In this document: one piece after another, positions 15,045 through 22,981 of the stretch | How positions within the stretch are numbered: position 1 is the first letter of the stretch | How the letters are laid out: each line of letters begins with the position of its first letter | Origin: DAIUCA01 sp964613675 | GTDB lineage: Bacteria > Pseudomonadota > Gammaproteobacteria > Competibacterales > Competibacteraceae | Length of the DNA stretch: 33,309 nt | NCBI GenBank assembly: GCA_964613675.1 | Contig: CAZTIH010000012.1 | Span: 1-33,309, forward strand | Direction: 5' to 3' | The notes under the pieces: model-generated | What the model saw: the letters and a program-made list of their open reading frames with translations, nothing else | Told to the model about the DNA's origin: nothing | Database searches by the model: none | Translations under genes and position numbers: made by a program

Positions 15045-17396
15045 TTACCGCTGTTGCAAGCTATCGAGATGGTTCTGAACCTCTCGAGATCGCTTCTGAA
15101 ACTGCTCACGCAATTGCTCCATTTGGTAAAACGCCCCGAAATGCTCGGGCCAGATTTCATGGCGATAGGTGCGCGTAAACTTTTTCCACTCCTTCTCAAT
15201 ATCCTTCGCACGGCTCGCGCGGTCGCAGAACTCCTCGGCCAGAGCAAATAAAATTCGCGATGGATCTTTCTGCATTTCTTCGGTGAGTTTTTTACGCACA
15301 GCGTGGGCCGCTTCGTGATAGTGGCTTTCCAGACCCCGTCGCAGTTGATCCGCATCTTCTGCTTTGTAGAAGTTTGATAGCCGAGGCAGTTTCAACGAGG
15401 AGTCCTTATCTGCTGGATCGAGACAGGCCATTTGTTCCCGCACGCGGTGGTGAAAATGGCTTTTGTAAGACAGTTCAAAATCTGCAAGATAATCAAATGC
15501 TTGATACAGATTTTCTGAAACATCCGAATGGAAGAATTCCCGCAGTTGGGTCACGCCCTTCCGTGTCCGATCCTTTGGATCCAGAAACAGCGGCAGCAAT
15601 TGCTCAGACAGATCGCGATAAAACGCCTCCACTAGCTCGCGAAAGTAGTCGTTTAACTGATCGGAAACCGTCCGCGTCAGAAACACGCGCAGATTGTGCT
15701 GTTGCCGTTCTGAAACGGTGTCCCAGCCCCCGAATTTCTTCGCTAATCGCACGAGTTCTCCGTCAGAAGGTAACGCCAAACGATTCAAAGACTCATCACA
15801 GGCCTGTTCGACGGCAGTCTCGAATTTCTGCAACATTTCTTGATCGTCGATTTGTTCCGCGTAGCGCTGACGCAGATCCTCGCAGTTCACGCAAAAATCT
15901 TCCCAGAACGCCTCAAATATCCGATCAAAATTTTCACTCTCCCGATTGCTTTCGTCGCGGTGAGAGAGCACCTGTTCCACACCCCTAATGATGTCCCGAG
16001 TCTTCTGCGACAGCCGCCGCACGCCGCCCAGCGCCTCATCGACCTGCTTCTTATCATTGCGGGCAAGGCGATCTTCCAGATGACGCAACACGGTGGGCAA
16101 AAGCACATTTCGCACTTCTTCGGCATCCAGAAAGTTCGCCATGAGCAGTTCTGGATTGCTGCCCATGTCCAGAGGCCGCTTCCGCAGCAGCTCAGCCGTG
16201 TCGTGGTTGTCGCCATCCGCCGTCTTGTTCAGAACGATGAACAGCCAGTCGTGCAGGTCCAACGCCGGCACCGCCACCTTCACGTCCTCAAACAGTCGGT
16301 AATCCGGCGCCAGCCAATCATCGCCTTGGTCATCGGGGTCGGGGCGGCGAATGAGCAACACCGCGTCGATGTCTTCCTGTAGCGATGACATCAGCTTTTC
16401 CGTGTAACCCTTGGTCATTTCCCCTAAACCGGGCAGGTCGATGAGCGAAAGCCCCTCCACGTCGTTGTTTGGAAACGCTACGTAAATGTGGACGCACTTC
16501 ACGGCTCGGAACCACTTCTTCTGATGCTGCGAGACATATTTACCGACTTCTGCAATCCCGATGCGCTTCTGCGGCAGCCCCAACAGCCCTTTCACGCTGG
16601 GCATATCGCCGTGAATTTCTTTCAGAATGCTATAACGTTTCTGCTTCTCGGGATGTTCTTTGAAAGACTCATCCTTGCCTGGGAAATCGCGAATAAATGC
16701 GGCCAAATCAGCGGGTTGGCGCTCGGAAAATAGCTCTTGGTAGTAGCTCGAAATCTGCGCGAAAAACTCCGCACTGTTATAGAACTCGACTTCGGCGTAG
16801 GGGGCATCTGTCTTGTAATGGATGATCCGCGACTTCGCACCCGTACACGGCAGCCCCTTCGCGGCGGGAATCGCCTCGTTGGTCAGCCCCGAAATCGCTT
16901 GAAGCAGGGTGCTTTTTCCCTGCCGCGCCTTGCCCGCCACGCCGATTGTGATGGTGTCCCGCTCAAACCGACGGGCCAATTGCCCCAACCGCTGACTTTC
17001 CTTCGTGATCTCGGCGTGAACCTCAGTTAACCGACTGATTTGGCTGAAAAATTGGTCAAATTGGGCTGAGGGCTGAGGGCTGCGAGACCATAAGTCCCGC
17101 AATTCCAACAGTGCCACGAGGCTGTTCTGAAATGCTGCGAGCTGGTTTTGATAGGTGGTAATCCGCATTTTTTCTGCGGCCCTCACGGCCAGTAATTTCT
17201 GAATAAATGTACCTGCCGACATACTTTCTCCCATGTAATAAGGGGGGTTGGAAACCGAAGATGCGGGGGCTTTCGTTTTTTCCAGTTCTTCGGTAGCGAT
17301 GGGTTTTATGGATCCCGCTACTTTGGAAGCAAAATAGGAGGTAAAACCTAGGTGCTTTCCCAGCCATTCCCGAATTAAATCAAAGGTATTGTGCAT
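15045..17396 (-). CDS. Dynamin-like large GTPase, first gene of GTPase module
   Basis: About 783 residues. An N-terminal helical region of about 150 residues leads into a GTPase domain. G1 is GKARQGKST (155-163), a candidate G2 Thr sits in PCTGAKSR (about 184-191), G3 is DLPGLGE (320-326) and G4 is NKTAD (390-394). The long insert between G1 and G3 and the helical, charged C-terminal half (400-783), with repeated heptad-like stretches, resemble bacterial dynamin-family proteins. There is no obvious transmembrane helix, so membrane action is unproven. ATG 17396 has AAGGG eight bases upstream. The open frame continues to a TTG at 17444 and an ATG at 17420 without ribosome-binding sites. Internal ATGs at 17234 and 17222 are later alternatives. 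It heads a three-gene operon. Confidence 0.8.
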   Translation of the reverse strand: MHNTFDLIREWLGKHLGFTSYFASKVAGSIKPIATEELEKTKAPASSVSNPPYYMGESMSAGTFIQKLLAVRAAEKMRITTYQNQLAAFQNSLVALLELRDLWSRSPQPSAQFDQFFSQISRLTEVHAEITKESQRLGQLARRFERDTITIGVAGKARQGKSTLLQAISGLTNEAIPAAKGLPCTGAKSRIIHYKTDAPYAEVEFYNSAEFFAQISSYYQELFSERQPADLAAFIRDFPGKDESFKEHPEKQKRYSILKEIHGDMPSVKGLLGLPQKRIGIAEVGKYVSQHQKKWFRAVKCVHIYVAFPNNDVEGLSLIDLPGLGEMTKGYTEKLMSSLQEDIDAVLLIRRPDPDDQGDDWLAPDYRLFEDVKVAVPALDLHDWLFIVLNKTADGDNHDTAELLRKRPLDMGSNPELLMANFLDAEEVRNVLLPTVLRHLEDRLARNDKKQVDEALGGVRRLSQKTRDIIRGVEQVLSHRDESNRESENFDRIFEAFWEDFCVNCEDLRQRYAEQIDDQEMLQKFETAVEQACDESLNRLALPSDGELVRLAKKFGGWDTVSERQQHNLRVFLTRTVSDQLNDYFRELVEAFYRDLSEQLLPLFLDPKDRTRKGVTQLREFFHSDVSENLYQAFDYLADFELSYKSHFHHRVREQMACLDPADKDSSLKLPRLSNFYKAEDADQLRRGLESHYHEAAHAVRKKLTEEMQKDPSRILFALAEEFCDRASRAKDIEKEWKKFTRTYRHEIWPEHFGAFYQMEQLREQFQKRSREVQNHLDSLQQR

Positions 17397-17523
17397 AAAC
17401 CTTGCCCTTGTTTGCCGCATCGCGTCGAGGATGATCTTAAACAAGTGTTATCTGTGAAACCAACCCTGAAATCAGCGCGACAATCTTGTTGTCCTCAATT
17501 CCTCGCCAACCACTCGATCACTA

Positions 17524-17600
17524 CCGTCCGTTGTTTCGGCGGCAAGAGCGCTGCTTTTGGGAGGCAGAGGTCGCTTGTTCGAGTTGTGTTATCCCAACCA
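17524..17600 (+). pseudogene. Degenerate tRNA-Pro(UGG)-like sequence
   Basis: 77 bases that parse with exact tRNA spacing: 7+2, D-stem GTTT/GAGC with a nine-base loop holding GG, one base, anticodon stem CTGCT/GGCAG, loop TTTGGGA (U33, anticodon TGG, G37 as expected for proline), variable AGGTC, canonical T-loop TTCGAGT, and a terminal CCA. The T-stem (GCTTG/TGTGT) and acceptor stem (CCGTCCG/TATCCCA) barely pair, so it is unlikely to be a working tRNA. It lies between the ornithine decarboxylase gene and the GTPase module, on the opposite strand. Confidence 0.45.
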
Positions 17601-17647
17601 ATTAGGTCGATATTCCAAGCATTTTTTAGAGAAAACAGCCCAAGGTT

Positions 17648-18829
17648 TTAGCTAATAAACGATACGCGCCGCTGACTGACCGTTGGGTTTAGAATCACGA
17701 CAGTGGGACGCGGAAGCGAGTTAAATTCGGTCGATGTCGCCAGGGTGTAGGCCCCCATCGACTGCCCGACGAGCACATCCCCCACTTGCGTTTTGGGAAA
17801 CATGACAGACTCTGCAATGACATCAATGCTGTCACAGGTAGGGCCAGCAAAAGTGGTTGCAAAAACCCCGTTTTCTTCATCGTCATTTAATTGACGAGAC
17901 AAATTATCGAGAGGATAACGAGCATGATCAAAGAGTTGGCCACTAAAATTCCCGTAAACGCCGTCGTCTAAGTAATACCAATGGGTACCTTGACGTTGTG
18001 CATAACCAATTACCTTTGTCAAACCCACTGCCGCACTTGCCACCAAAGCCCGCCCCGGTTCTGCGAACACCTCAATTTCTGTGGGTAATTGCGCTAGGGC
18101 TTGGCGAATAGGGGCACAATAATCCTCAATCGAAGCAATTCCCTGGCCATAATCAGCCGGGAATCCCCCTCCAATATCTAAAACGGTTAGGTAAATGCCT
18201 AACTTGCGTGCGGCAAAAATCAAATCAATAGCTGTTTCGATAGCGTGAACGTGAGCACTGGGATGACTGCATTGCGATCCCACATGAACGCATAAACCTT
18301 TGATTGTTAACTCATTTTTTTGAGCAAGGCTTAGAAGTGGTAGTGCTTCCTCTACCGCACAACCAAATTTTTTTGAGAGATCCACTACCGCATCCGAGCT
18401 ACGAATACTTAATCTTAACAAAAGTCCAACGCGGTTCTTGTAACGGATTAGTTTGTTTAACTCGACCGCGTTATCGACCACAAAAGTTGTACAGCCAAAG
18501 CGCAGTGCCGTGCGGATGTCTTGATCGCGCTTAATCGGATGCGTGTGGATAGTGCGCCGAGGATTCAGATGCAATTGACGCAGTAAGCCAATTTCACCAC
18601 TCGTCGCCACATCAAAATGCGCCCCTAACGCATCTAAACAATCAATCACCGCCAGTTCGGGTAAGGCTTTGATGGCATAGTGAATTTTGACCTGGGGAAG
18701 GGCGTTTTGAAGCTGGCGGTACTGGCGACGCACGAGGTCGCAATTGATGACCAGAAGCGGGGTACCGCGTTCTGCGGCGAGGTCGCGCAACAGATCGCGG
18801 TCCCAATCAGCAGAAAGCGGCATCCACAT
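17648..18829 (-). CDS. speC: Ornithine/lysine decarboxylase, PLP fold type III
   Basis: A 393-residue alanine-racemase-fold decarboxylase that makes putrescine (or cadaverine). Landmarks are the PLP-lysine motif IHYAIKAL (about residue 50), CVHVGSQCS, DIGGGFPADYG, EPGRALVA and the active-site Cys block AGPTCDSIDV near residue 330. These are features of the eukaryotic-type ODC branch, not of the larger E. coli SpeC fold, so the symbol refers to function only. A dual ornithine/lysine specificity cannot be excluded. The ATG follows the speE stop directly (TAGATG). A second ATG two codons later is an alternative. It is the last gene of the speD-speE-ODC run. Confidence 0.88.
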   Translation of the reverse strand: MWMPLSADWDRDLLRDLAAERGTPLLVINCDLVRRQYRQLQNALPQVKIHYAIKALPELAVIDCLDALGAHFDVATSGEIGLLRQLHLNPRRTIHTHPIKRDQDIRTALRFGCTTFVVDNAVELNKLIRYKNRVGLLLRLSIRSSDAVVDLSKKFGCAVEEALPLLSLAQKNELTIKGLCVHVGSQCSHPSAHVHAIETAIDLIFAARKLGIYLTVLDIGGGFPADYGQGIASIEDYCAPIRQALAQLPTEIEVFAEPGRALVASAAVGLTKVIGYAQRQGTHWYYLDDGVYGNFSGQLFDHARYPLDNLSRQLNDDEENGVFATTFAGPTCDSIDVIAESVMFPKTQVGDVLVGQSMGAYTLATSTEFNSLPRPTVVILNPTVSQRRVSFIS

Positions 18830-19690
18830 CTATTCGCCGTCCTTTTTACCTATGGCGGTTAACAGATATTGCGGCAAAGCAAAACTCGCCACATGTACCG
18901 AAGGCGCGTAATAACGGGTCGCAAAATTGGCCGCTTGGAAGCGCGCCGCGATAATTTCACGCGACAATCGACGTAAATCGCGGTTATCAGTCCCCCACGC
19001 AAACGCCATTACCCCCCCCACATAAGTAGGTACCGCCGCAGTGTAGAAATGCCAGTCGGCAAATAGCGGTTGGAAGCGTTTTGCGGTCGTTTGCGCTTCG
19101 TCGAGCTGCATAAAGGCGACGCCATTTTGTGCCACCAGCACCCCCCCGGGCGACAACCGACTCTTAGCTGCGGCATAGAAGTCTGAAGTGAACAGTGACT
19201 CGCCTGGCCCAATCGGATCGGTAGAGTCTGAGATAATCACTTCAAACGATTCTTGCGATTGCCGCATGTAATTTGCGCCATCGTCGATGATGAGTTCAAA
19301 GCGAGGATCGTCGTAAGCACCGTTAGAGTGGTTTGGCAAGTACTGCTTGCTCATCTCCACCACGGCGTGGTCGATTTCGACCTGCACAATGCGTTCAATT
19401 GACTGGTGTCGAGCGACTTCTCGCAAGATTCCTCCGTCACCGCCGCCGATGATAAGCACGCGCTTCACGTTTCCGTGGGCCAAGATCGGCACATGAGTGA
19501 GCATCTCGTGATAAATAAATTCGTCGCCTTCCGTCGTTTGAACCACACCATCGAGGGCCATGACCCGACCAAAGCGTGGGGAACGGAAAATTAACAGATG
19601 TTGGTGATCGGTCCGATTCTCAAAAAAAACTTCAGCAATCGGCATCTGTTGGGCGTAATTGTCGTACAGCGTCTCGGTAAATTGCGCCAT
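18830..19690 (-). CDS. speE: Spermidine synthase (polyamine aminopropyltransferase)
   Basis: A 286-residue aminopropyltransferase that joins putrescine and decarboxylated SAM to give spermidine. The N-terminal strand region (MALDGVVQTTEGDEFIYHE, about residues 44-62), the nucleotide-binding VLIIGGGDGGILRE (about 80-93) and the catalytic-Asp loop ISDSTDPIGPGE (about 155) are intact. The length is normal. The ATG overlaps the speD stop (ATGA), which indicates coupled translation, and its own stop abuts the decarboxylase ATG. Confidence 0.96.
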   Translation of the reverse strand: MAQFTETLYDNYAQQMPIAEVFFENRTDHQHLLIFRSPRFGRVMALDGVVQTTEGDEFIYHEMLTHVPILAHGNVKRVLIIGGGDGGILREVARHQSIERIVQVEIDHAVVEMSKQYLPNHSNGAYDDPRFELIIDDGANYMRQSQESFEVIISDSTDPIGPGESLFTSDFYAAAKSRLSPGGVLVAQNGVAFMQLDEAQTTAKRFQPLFADWHFYTAAVPTYVGGVMAFAWGTDNRDLRRLSREIIAARFQAANFATRYYAPSVHVASFALPQYLLTAIGKKDGE

Positions 19691-20154
19691 CAGGACTGCA
19701 CCACGCCGCGCAAATGTTCGCTAATCGCCATTCGACTCGGGTGGAAAGCGTTTTTGAGCACGAGAATGGCTTTCTCGGGCTGGGCATCGCCGCACATGAA
19801 AATATCAAAAGCAGCGTAATTACGTTCGGGCCAGGTGTGGACACTGATGTGTGATTCGGCCAACACGGCCACGCCTGACACGCCGCCGTTTGGGGTGAAA
19901 TGGTGCAAATGGATGTGTAGCAGAGTCGCGCCCGCCACTTTGACCGATTCGCGCAGCGCGAATTCAATGCGTTTCAGGTCGTCTAAATGGGTTGCGCCCC
20001 ATAGATCGAGAATTAAGTGCGTGCCGGCAAAAACAATACCGTTGCGCTCAACAAAATGGTCGGCCGAGAGAGCCGTTTGGCCTCCAGGATCAACGGGGGG
20101 GACAGCGATCGACAACTGACCGACCCGTTCAACAGCTTCTAAACATGCGCTCAT
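19690..20154 (-). CDS. speD: S-adenosylmethionine decarboxylase proenzyme
   Basis: A 154-residue proenzyme that self-cleaves to create a pyruvoyl cofactor and makes decarboxylated SAM. The cleavage site is the Glu-Ser bond in LAESHISVHTWPE. GTHLILDLWGA and YAAFDIFMCGDA are the other conserved blocks. The open frame extends upstream to 20292. I place the start at 20154 because AAGGAG sits eight bases ahead, the upstream residues are low-complexity, and a likely promoter -10 box lies inside that extension. It is the first gene of the polyamine operon. Confidence 0.93.
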   Translation of the reverse strand: MSACLEAVERVGQLSIAVPPVDPGGQTALSADHFVERNGIVFAGTHLILDLWGATHLDDLKRIEFALRESVKVAGATLLHIHLHHFTPNGGVSGVAVLAESHISVHTWPERNYAAFDIFMCGDAQPEKAILVLKNAFHPSRMAISEHLRGVVQS

Positions 20155-20269
20155 GGGCGTAGCTCCTTGGTTCAACAGGATAGCGGTGGAGGGATTCGCG
20201 CCGCTACTGGGGAGCGACGCGGTTATGAAAATCGCATAAAGCCTCAGGGGCTGCCTCGATGGGCCGCGC

Positions 20270-20297
20270 ATGATAGTGGGTTGCGAATTCAATGCAA
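20270..20297 (-). promoter_or_regulatory. Candidate sigma70 promoter of speD-speE-ODC
   Basis: On the minus strand TTGCAT and TATCAT are separated by 16 bases, with a predicted transcript start near 20263 and a leader of about 110 bases before the speD ATG. It is found by eye only. Box quality is moderate. Confidence 0.4.
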
Positions 20298-20375
20298 GTG
20301 TTCGTGAAATCTTAGGATCTCGCCGAAAAGTTCAGTCGCACGAAAATCAAATTACCCGAACAACTTCTGCAATTA

Positions 20376-21134
20376 TTATTGCTTGACGAATTTGCGATAA
20401 TACCGACAAGCGTCACCAAATTCCGTAAAAATTTTCTGAGAAGCTGCGTTATTCTCTGCATCCCATTCTGGATGCCACTGAAATCCAAATGCAAATGGAT
20501 GATCTTTGACGCGCACCGCTTCGACTAACTGGTCGTCTGCAATAGCTTCTACTTCCAGACAGGGGGCTAAACGGTTAATCCCTTGACCGTGCAACGAGTT
20601 AACCTGCATTTCAGAACATCCTAATTTCTGATTTAACCAACCATTGGGGGTAAAATGCACCCCGTGAGCAATCTGATAACGAATCTCTATGGGTTGCGAA
20701 ACATCGTCGCGGTGATCTGCAAATACACCGACTTCATGCACTTTGGGATGTAGTGTCCCCCCCAGCGCGACATTGAGTTCTTGACATCCCCGACAAATTG
20801 CAATTAACGGCGTCTTGGCGGCGATCAAGGCGCGAATCAGCGGTAAAGTAAATTGATCGCGGTAAAAGTCTTGCGGTGGGACACGGGCATTTTCATCCAG
20901 ACCGTAATAATTGGGGTCCACATTCGACGGACTCCCCGGCAAAAGTACCCCATCCAAATGGCCGAGCAGTTCTTTAACTGTCTCTTCGTCGCCTAGGGAA
21001 GGCAACATCACCGGAATCACATTAGCGACTTTTTTCAATGCGATAAGATAGGGTTCGCTCACCGCATGATAATGGAAAGGTTCAAAAAACCGCCGACAAG
21101 TGGCGATGCCAACCAGGGGATGCAGCGTAGTCAC
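20376..21134 (-). CDS. Class I glutamine amidotransferase-like hydrolase (peptidase C26, PuuD-like)
   Basis: A 252-residue protein with the gamma-glutamyl hydrolase layout: VLLPGSPSNVDPNYY (about residues 63-77), the nucleophile elbow ICRGCQELN with its catalytic Cys near residue 113, and the catalytic His/Glu pair in FGFQWHPEW near 220. PuuD cleaves gamma-glutamyl-GABA in putrescine breakdown. The neighbouring polyamine-synthesis operon supports a nitrogen or polyamine role, but other gamma-glutamyl substrates are possible, and no other puu gene is in the window. The start is GTG with GAGAGG six bases upstream. It is on the same strand as speD, 221 bases ahead of it. Confidence 0.82.
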   Translation of the reverse strand: MTTLHPLVGIATCRRFFEPFHYHAVSEPYLIALKKVANVIPVMLPSLGDEETVKELLGHLDGVLLPGSPSNVDPNYYGLDENARVPPQDFYRDQFTLPLIRALIAAKTPLIAICRGCQELNVALGGTLHPKVHEVGVFADHRDDVSQPIEIRYQIAHGVHFTPNGWLNQKLGCSEMQVNSLHGQGINRLAPCLEVEAIADDQLVEAVRVKDHPFAFGFQWHPEWDAENNAASQKIFTEFGDACRYYRKFVKQ

Positions 21135-21314
21135 AATGCGCCTCTCAAAACATTAGAATAAAATTGAAACTGAGATGAACGAAAGGAAGGGTTGGGCAAA
21201 ATGGGAACTTCGCACAAGGGTGTGATAGTCTTTGGTAACGCACTGATGCAAAAGTAAAAATTCCTTTTTCTTTAGGGGTTTCCAGGGATAAAGGAACTTT
21301 CCCCAAGGTATTTT

Positions 21315-21344
21315 TTGACCGTCTGTAAATCAGACATTTAGAAT
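21315..21344 (+). promoter_or_regulatory. Candidate sigma70 promoter of the nuo operon
   Basis: TTGACC and TAGAAT separated by 18 bases, with a predicted start near 21351 and an untranslated leader of about 75 bases before nuoA. It lies in the 293-base gap between the divergent PuuD-like gene and nuoA, in which no other gene is seen. Confidence 0.5.
21321..21335. promoter_or_regulatory. Inverted repeat within nuo promoter spacer (candidate operator)
   Basis: GTCTG-TAAAT-CAGAC is a perfect 5-5-5 inverted repeat filling most of the spacer between the -35 and -10 boxes. A dimeric regulator bound there would control the operon. The regulator is unknown. Confidence 0.4.
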
Positions 21345-21427
21345 GCGGCAAAGCAATGAGTAATCCTTTATTACGCGCTGTTTTTTGCTTCTTCTAAATA
21401 GACATAATCTCACCCACCGGACCAACC

Positions 21428-21784
21428 ATGCTCGAACATTATTTACCCGTTTTGATCTTTCTGGTGATCGGTATTGCGATGGGCATCGGGCCAATCGCCA
21501 TGGGCTTCGTTTTTGGCCCCCAGCGACCCGACAGCGAAAAACTTTCACCCTATGAATGCGGCTTTGAAGCCTTTGAAGACTCGCGGATGAAATTTGATGT
21601 CCGCTACTATCTCGTCGCCATCCTATTTATCATCTTCGATTTAGAGATTGCATTTCTCTTCCCGTGGGCCGTTTCACTCGATGAAATCGGCCTTTTTGGT
21701 TTTGGCGCGATGGCAATTTTCCTCGGCATTCTAATTGTCGGTTTCATCTATGAGTGGAAAAAGGGGGCACTCGAATGGGAGTAG
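21428..21784 (+). CDS. nuoA: NADH-quinone oxidoreductase subunit A
   Basis: A 118-residue membrane subunit of complex I with three hydrophobic helices (about 5-30, 60-82, 88-110). The conserved loop KLSPYECGFEAFEDSR and the following FDVRYYLVAILFIIFDLE, which shape the quinone-site region, are present. It is the first gene of the nuo operon. Its last ten bases overlap nuoB. The ribosome-binding site is weak (CCGGA). Confidence 0.96.
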   Translation: MLEHYLPVLIFLVIGIAMGIGPIAMGFVFGPQRPDSEKLSPYECGFEAFEDSRMKFDVRYYLVAILFIIFDLEIAFLFPWAVSLDEIGLFGFGAMAIFLGILIVGFIYEWKKGALEWE

Positions 21785-22251
21785 AAGGCATTTTAGAGAA
21801 AGGCGTAGTCACTACGACCGCCGATCAACTCATCAACTGGGCGCGAACCGGTTCCATGTGGCCCATGACCTTCGGGTTGGCTTGCTGCGCGGTTGAAATG
21901 ATGCACGCCGGGGCAAGTCGCTATGATCTCGACCGTTTCGGCATTGTTTTTCGCCCGAGTCCGCGCCAATCCGATGTCATGATTGTAGCCGGCACCTTGG
22001 TCAACAAAATGGCCCCCGCACTGCGCAAAGTGTACGACCAGATGCCCGAACCTCGTTGGGTAATTTCCATGGGATCCTGCGCAAATGGCGGCGGTTACTA
22101 CCATTATTCGTATGCGGTAGTACGGGGTTGTGATCGCATTGTCCCCGTCGATGTCTACGTCCCGGGTTGCCCGCCCACGGCTGAAGCGCTGCTTTACGGC
22201 ATCATCCAGCTTCAGAAAAAAATTAAACGCACCAATACCATTGCCCGGTAA
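21775..22251 (+). CDS. nuoB: NADH-quinone oxidoreductase subunit B
   Basis: A 158-residue peripheral-arm subunit that holds the terminal 4Fe-4S cluster N2. The tandem-Cys LACCAVEMM, the third Cys in MGSCANGGG and the fourth in VPGCPPTAEAL are all there. ATG 21775 is preferred to the in-frame ATG at 21754 because AAGGGGG lies seven bases upstream and the length then matches the family. It overlaps the end of nuoA. Confidence 0.96.
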   Translation: MGVEGILEKGVVTTTADQLINWARTGSMWPMTFGLACCAVEMMHAGASRYDLDRFGIVFRPSPRQSDVMIVAGTLVNKMAPALRKVYDQMPEPRWVISMGSCANGGGYYHYSYAVVRGCDRIVPVDVYVPGCPPTAEALLYGIIQLQKKIKRTNTIAR

Positions 22252-22255
22252 GTCG

Positions 22256-22981
22256 ATGAGCCGCACTGAATCTTTGTTTGAACTTCTGAAAACCCGGTTT
22301 GGCGATGTCGTTCAGAACGCCAAGCTGGACATTGAACAGATTACGCTTGAGGTCGCTGCCGATACGTTAATCGACACTCTGACGGCGTTGCGTGACGAAC
22401 CCGATTTCGCCTTTGCCCAACTAATCGACCTGGCTGGCGTGGACTACAGCGCCTACGGCAAAGCGGAATGGGCCACCAGTGAAACCCAAACATTCAAGGG
22501 GTTTAGTCGAGCGGTGGAACCCGTCGCCACAGGACGCAGTGCCGAAATCGTTCGGCAAGTTTCCGAAGGCCCCCAAATCCGTCGATTTGCAGCGGTGTAC
22601 CACCTGTTGTCGATCGCCAAAAATGTGCGTTTGCGGGTGCGCTGTTATGCCCCTGACGACGAGTTGCCCGTCCTGCCATCCGTTGCAGACATTTGGAATG
22701 TCGCCAACTGGTATGAGCGAGAAGCCTTTGATTTGTATGGCATTGTATTTGAAGGACATCCAGATTTAAGACGTCTACTCACCGACTACGGCTTCATCGG
22801 ACATCCCTTCCGCAAAGATTTTCCGTTAATAGGCCAAGTCGAGATGCGTTACGACCCAGCGCGAGGGCGGGTGGTATACGAACCCGTCAGCATCGAACCG
22901 CGCGTGCTCGTACCACGGGTGGTGCGCAAGGATCATCGTCAAGAGATTAGCGCCGAAAAACGGGGGAATTCCCATGCCTGA
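22256..22981 (+). CDS. nuoC: NADH-quinone oxidoreductase subunit C
   Basis: A 241-residue hydrophilic subunit encoded separately from nuoD, unlike the NuoCD fusion of enterics. The conserved C-terminal block NWYEREAFDLYGIVFEGH, LRRLLTDYGF and GHPFRKDFPL is clear. The segment at about residues 60-95 (WATSETQTFKGFSRAVEPVA) is a charged or flexible insertion between IDLAGVDY and the VYHLLS strand. The frame is open from 22130 inside nuoB; ATG 22256, four bases after the nuoB stop, is the sensible start. The 3' end overlaps nuoD by eight bases. Confidence 0.95.
   Translation: MSRTESLFELLKTRFGDVVQNAKLDIEQITLEVAADTLIDTLTALRDEPDFAFAQLIDLAGVDYSAYGKAEWATSETQTFKGFSRAVEPVATGRSAEIVRQVSEGPQIRRFAAVYHLLSIAKNVRLRVRCYAPDDELPVLPSVADIWNVANWYEREAFDLYGIVFEGHPDLRRLLTDYGFIGHPFRKDFPLIGQVEMRYDPARGRVVYEPVSIEPRVLVPRVVRKDHRQEISAEKRGNSHA

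Noticed and set aside
15374..16382. Long plus-strand open frames (204 and 180 codons) opposite the dynamin-like gene
   Set aside because: They are frame shadows of a G+C-biased coding strand, rich in Arg, Pro and His, without ribosome-binding sites or recognisable motifs.
20155..20292. N-terminal extension of SpeD or an upstream leader peptide
   Set aside because: There is no stop separating it from speD and it would contain the likely promoter -10 box; the AAGGAG site supports the 20154 start.
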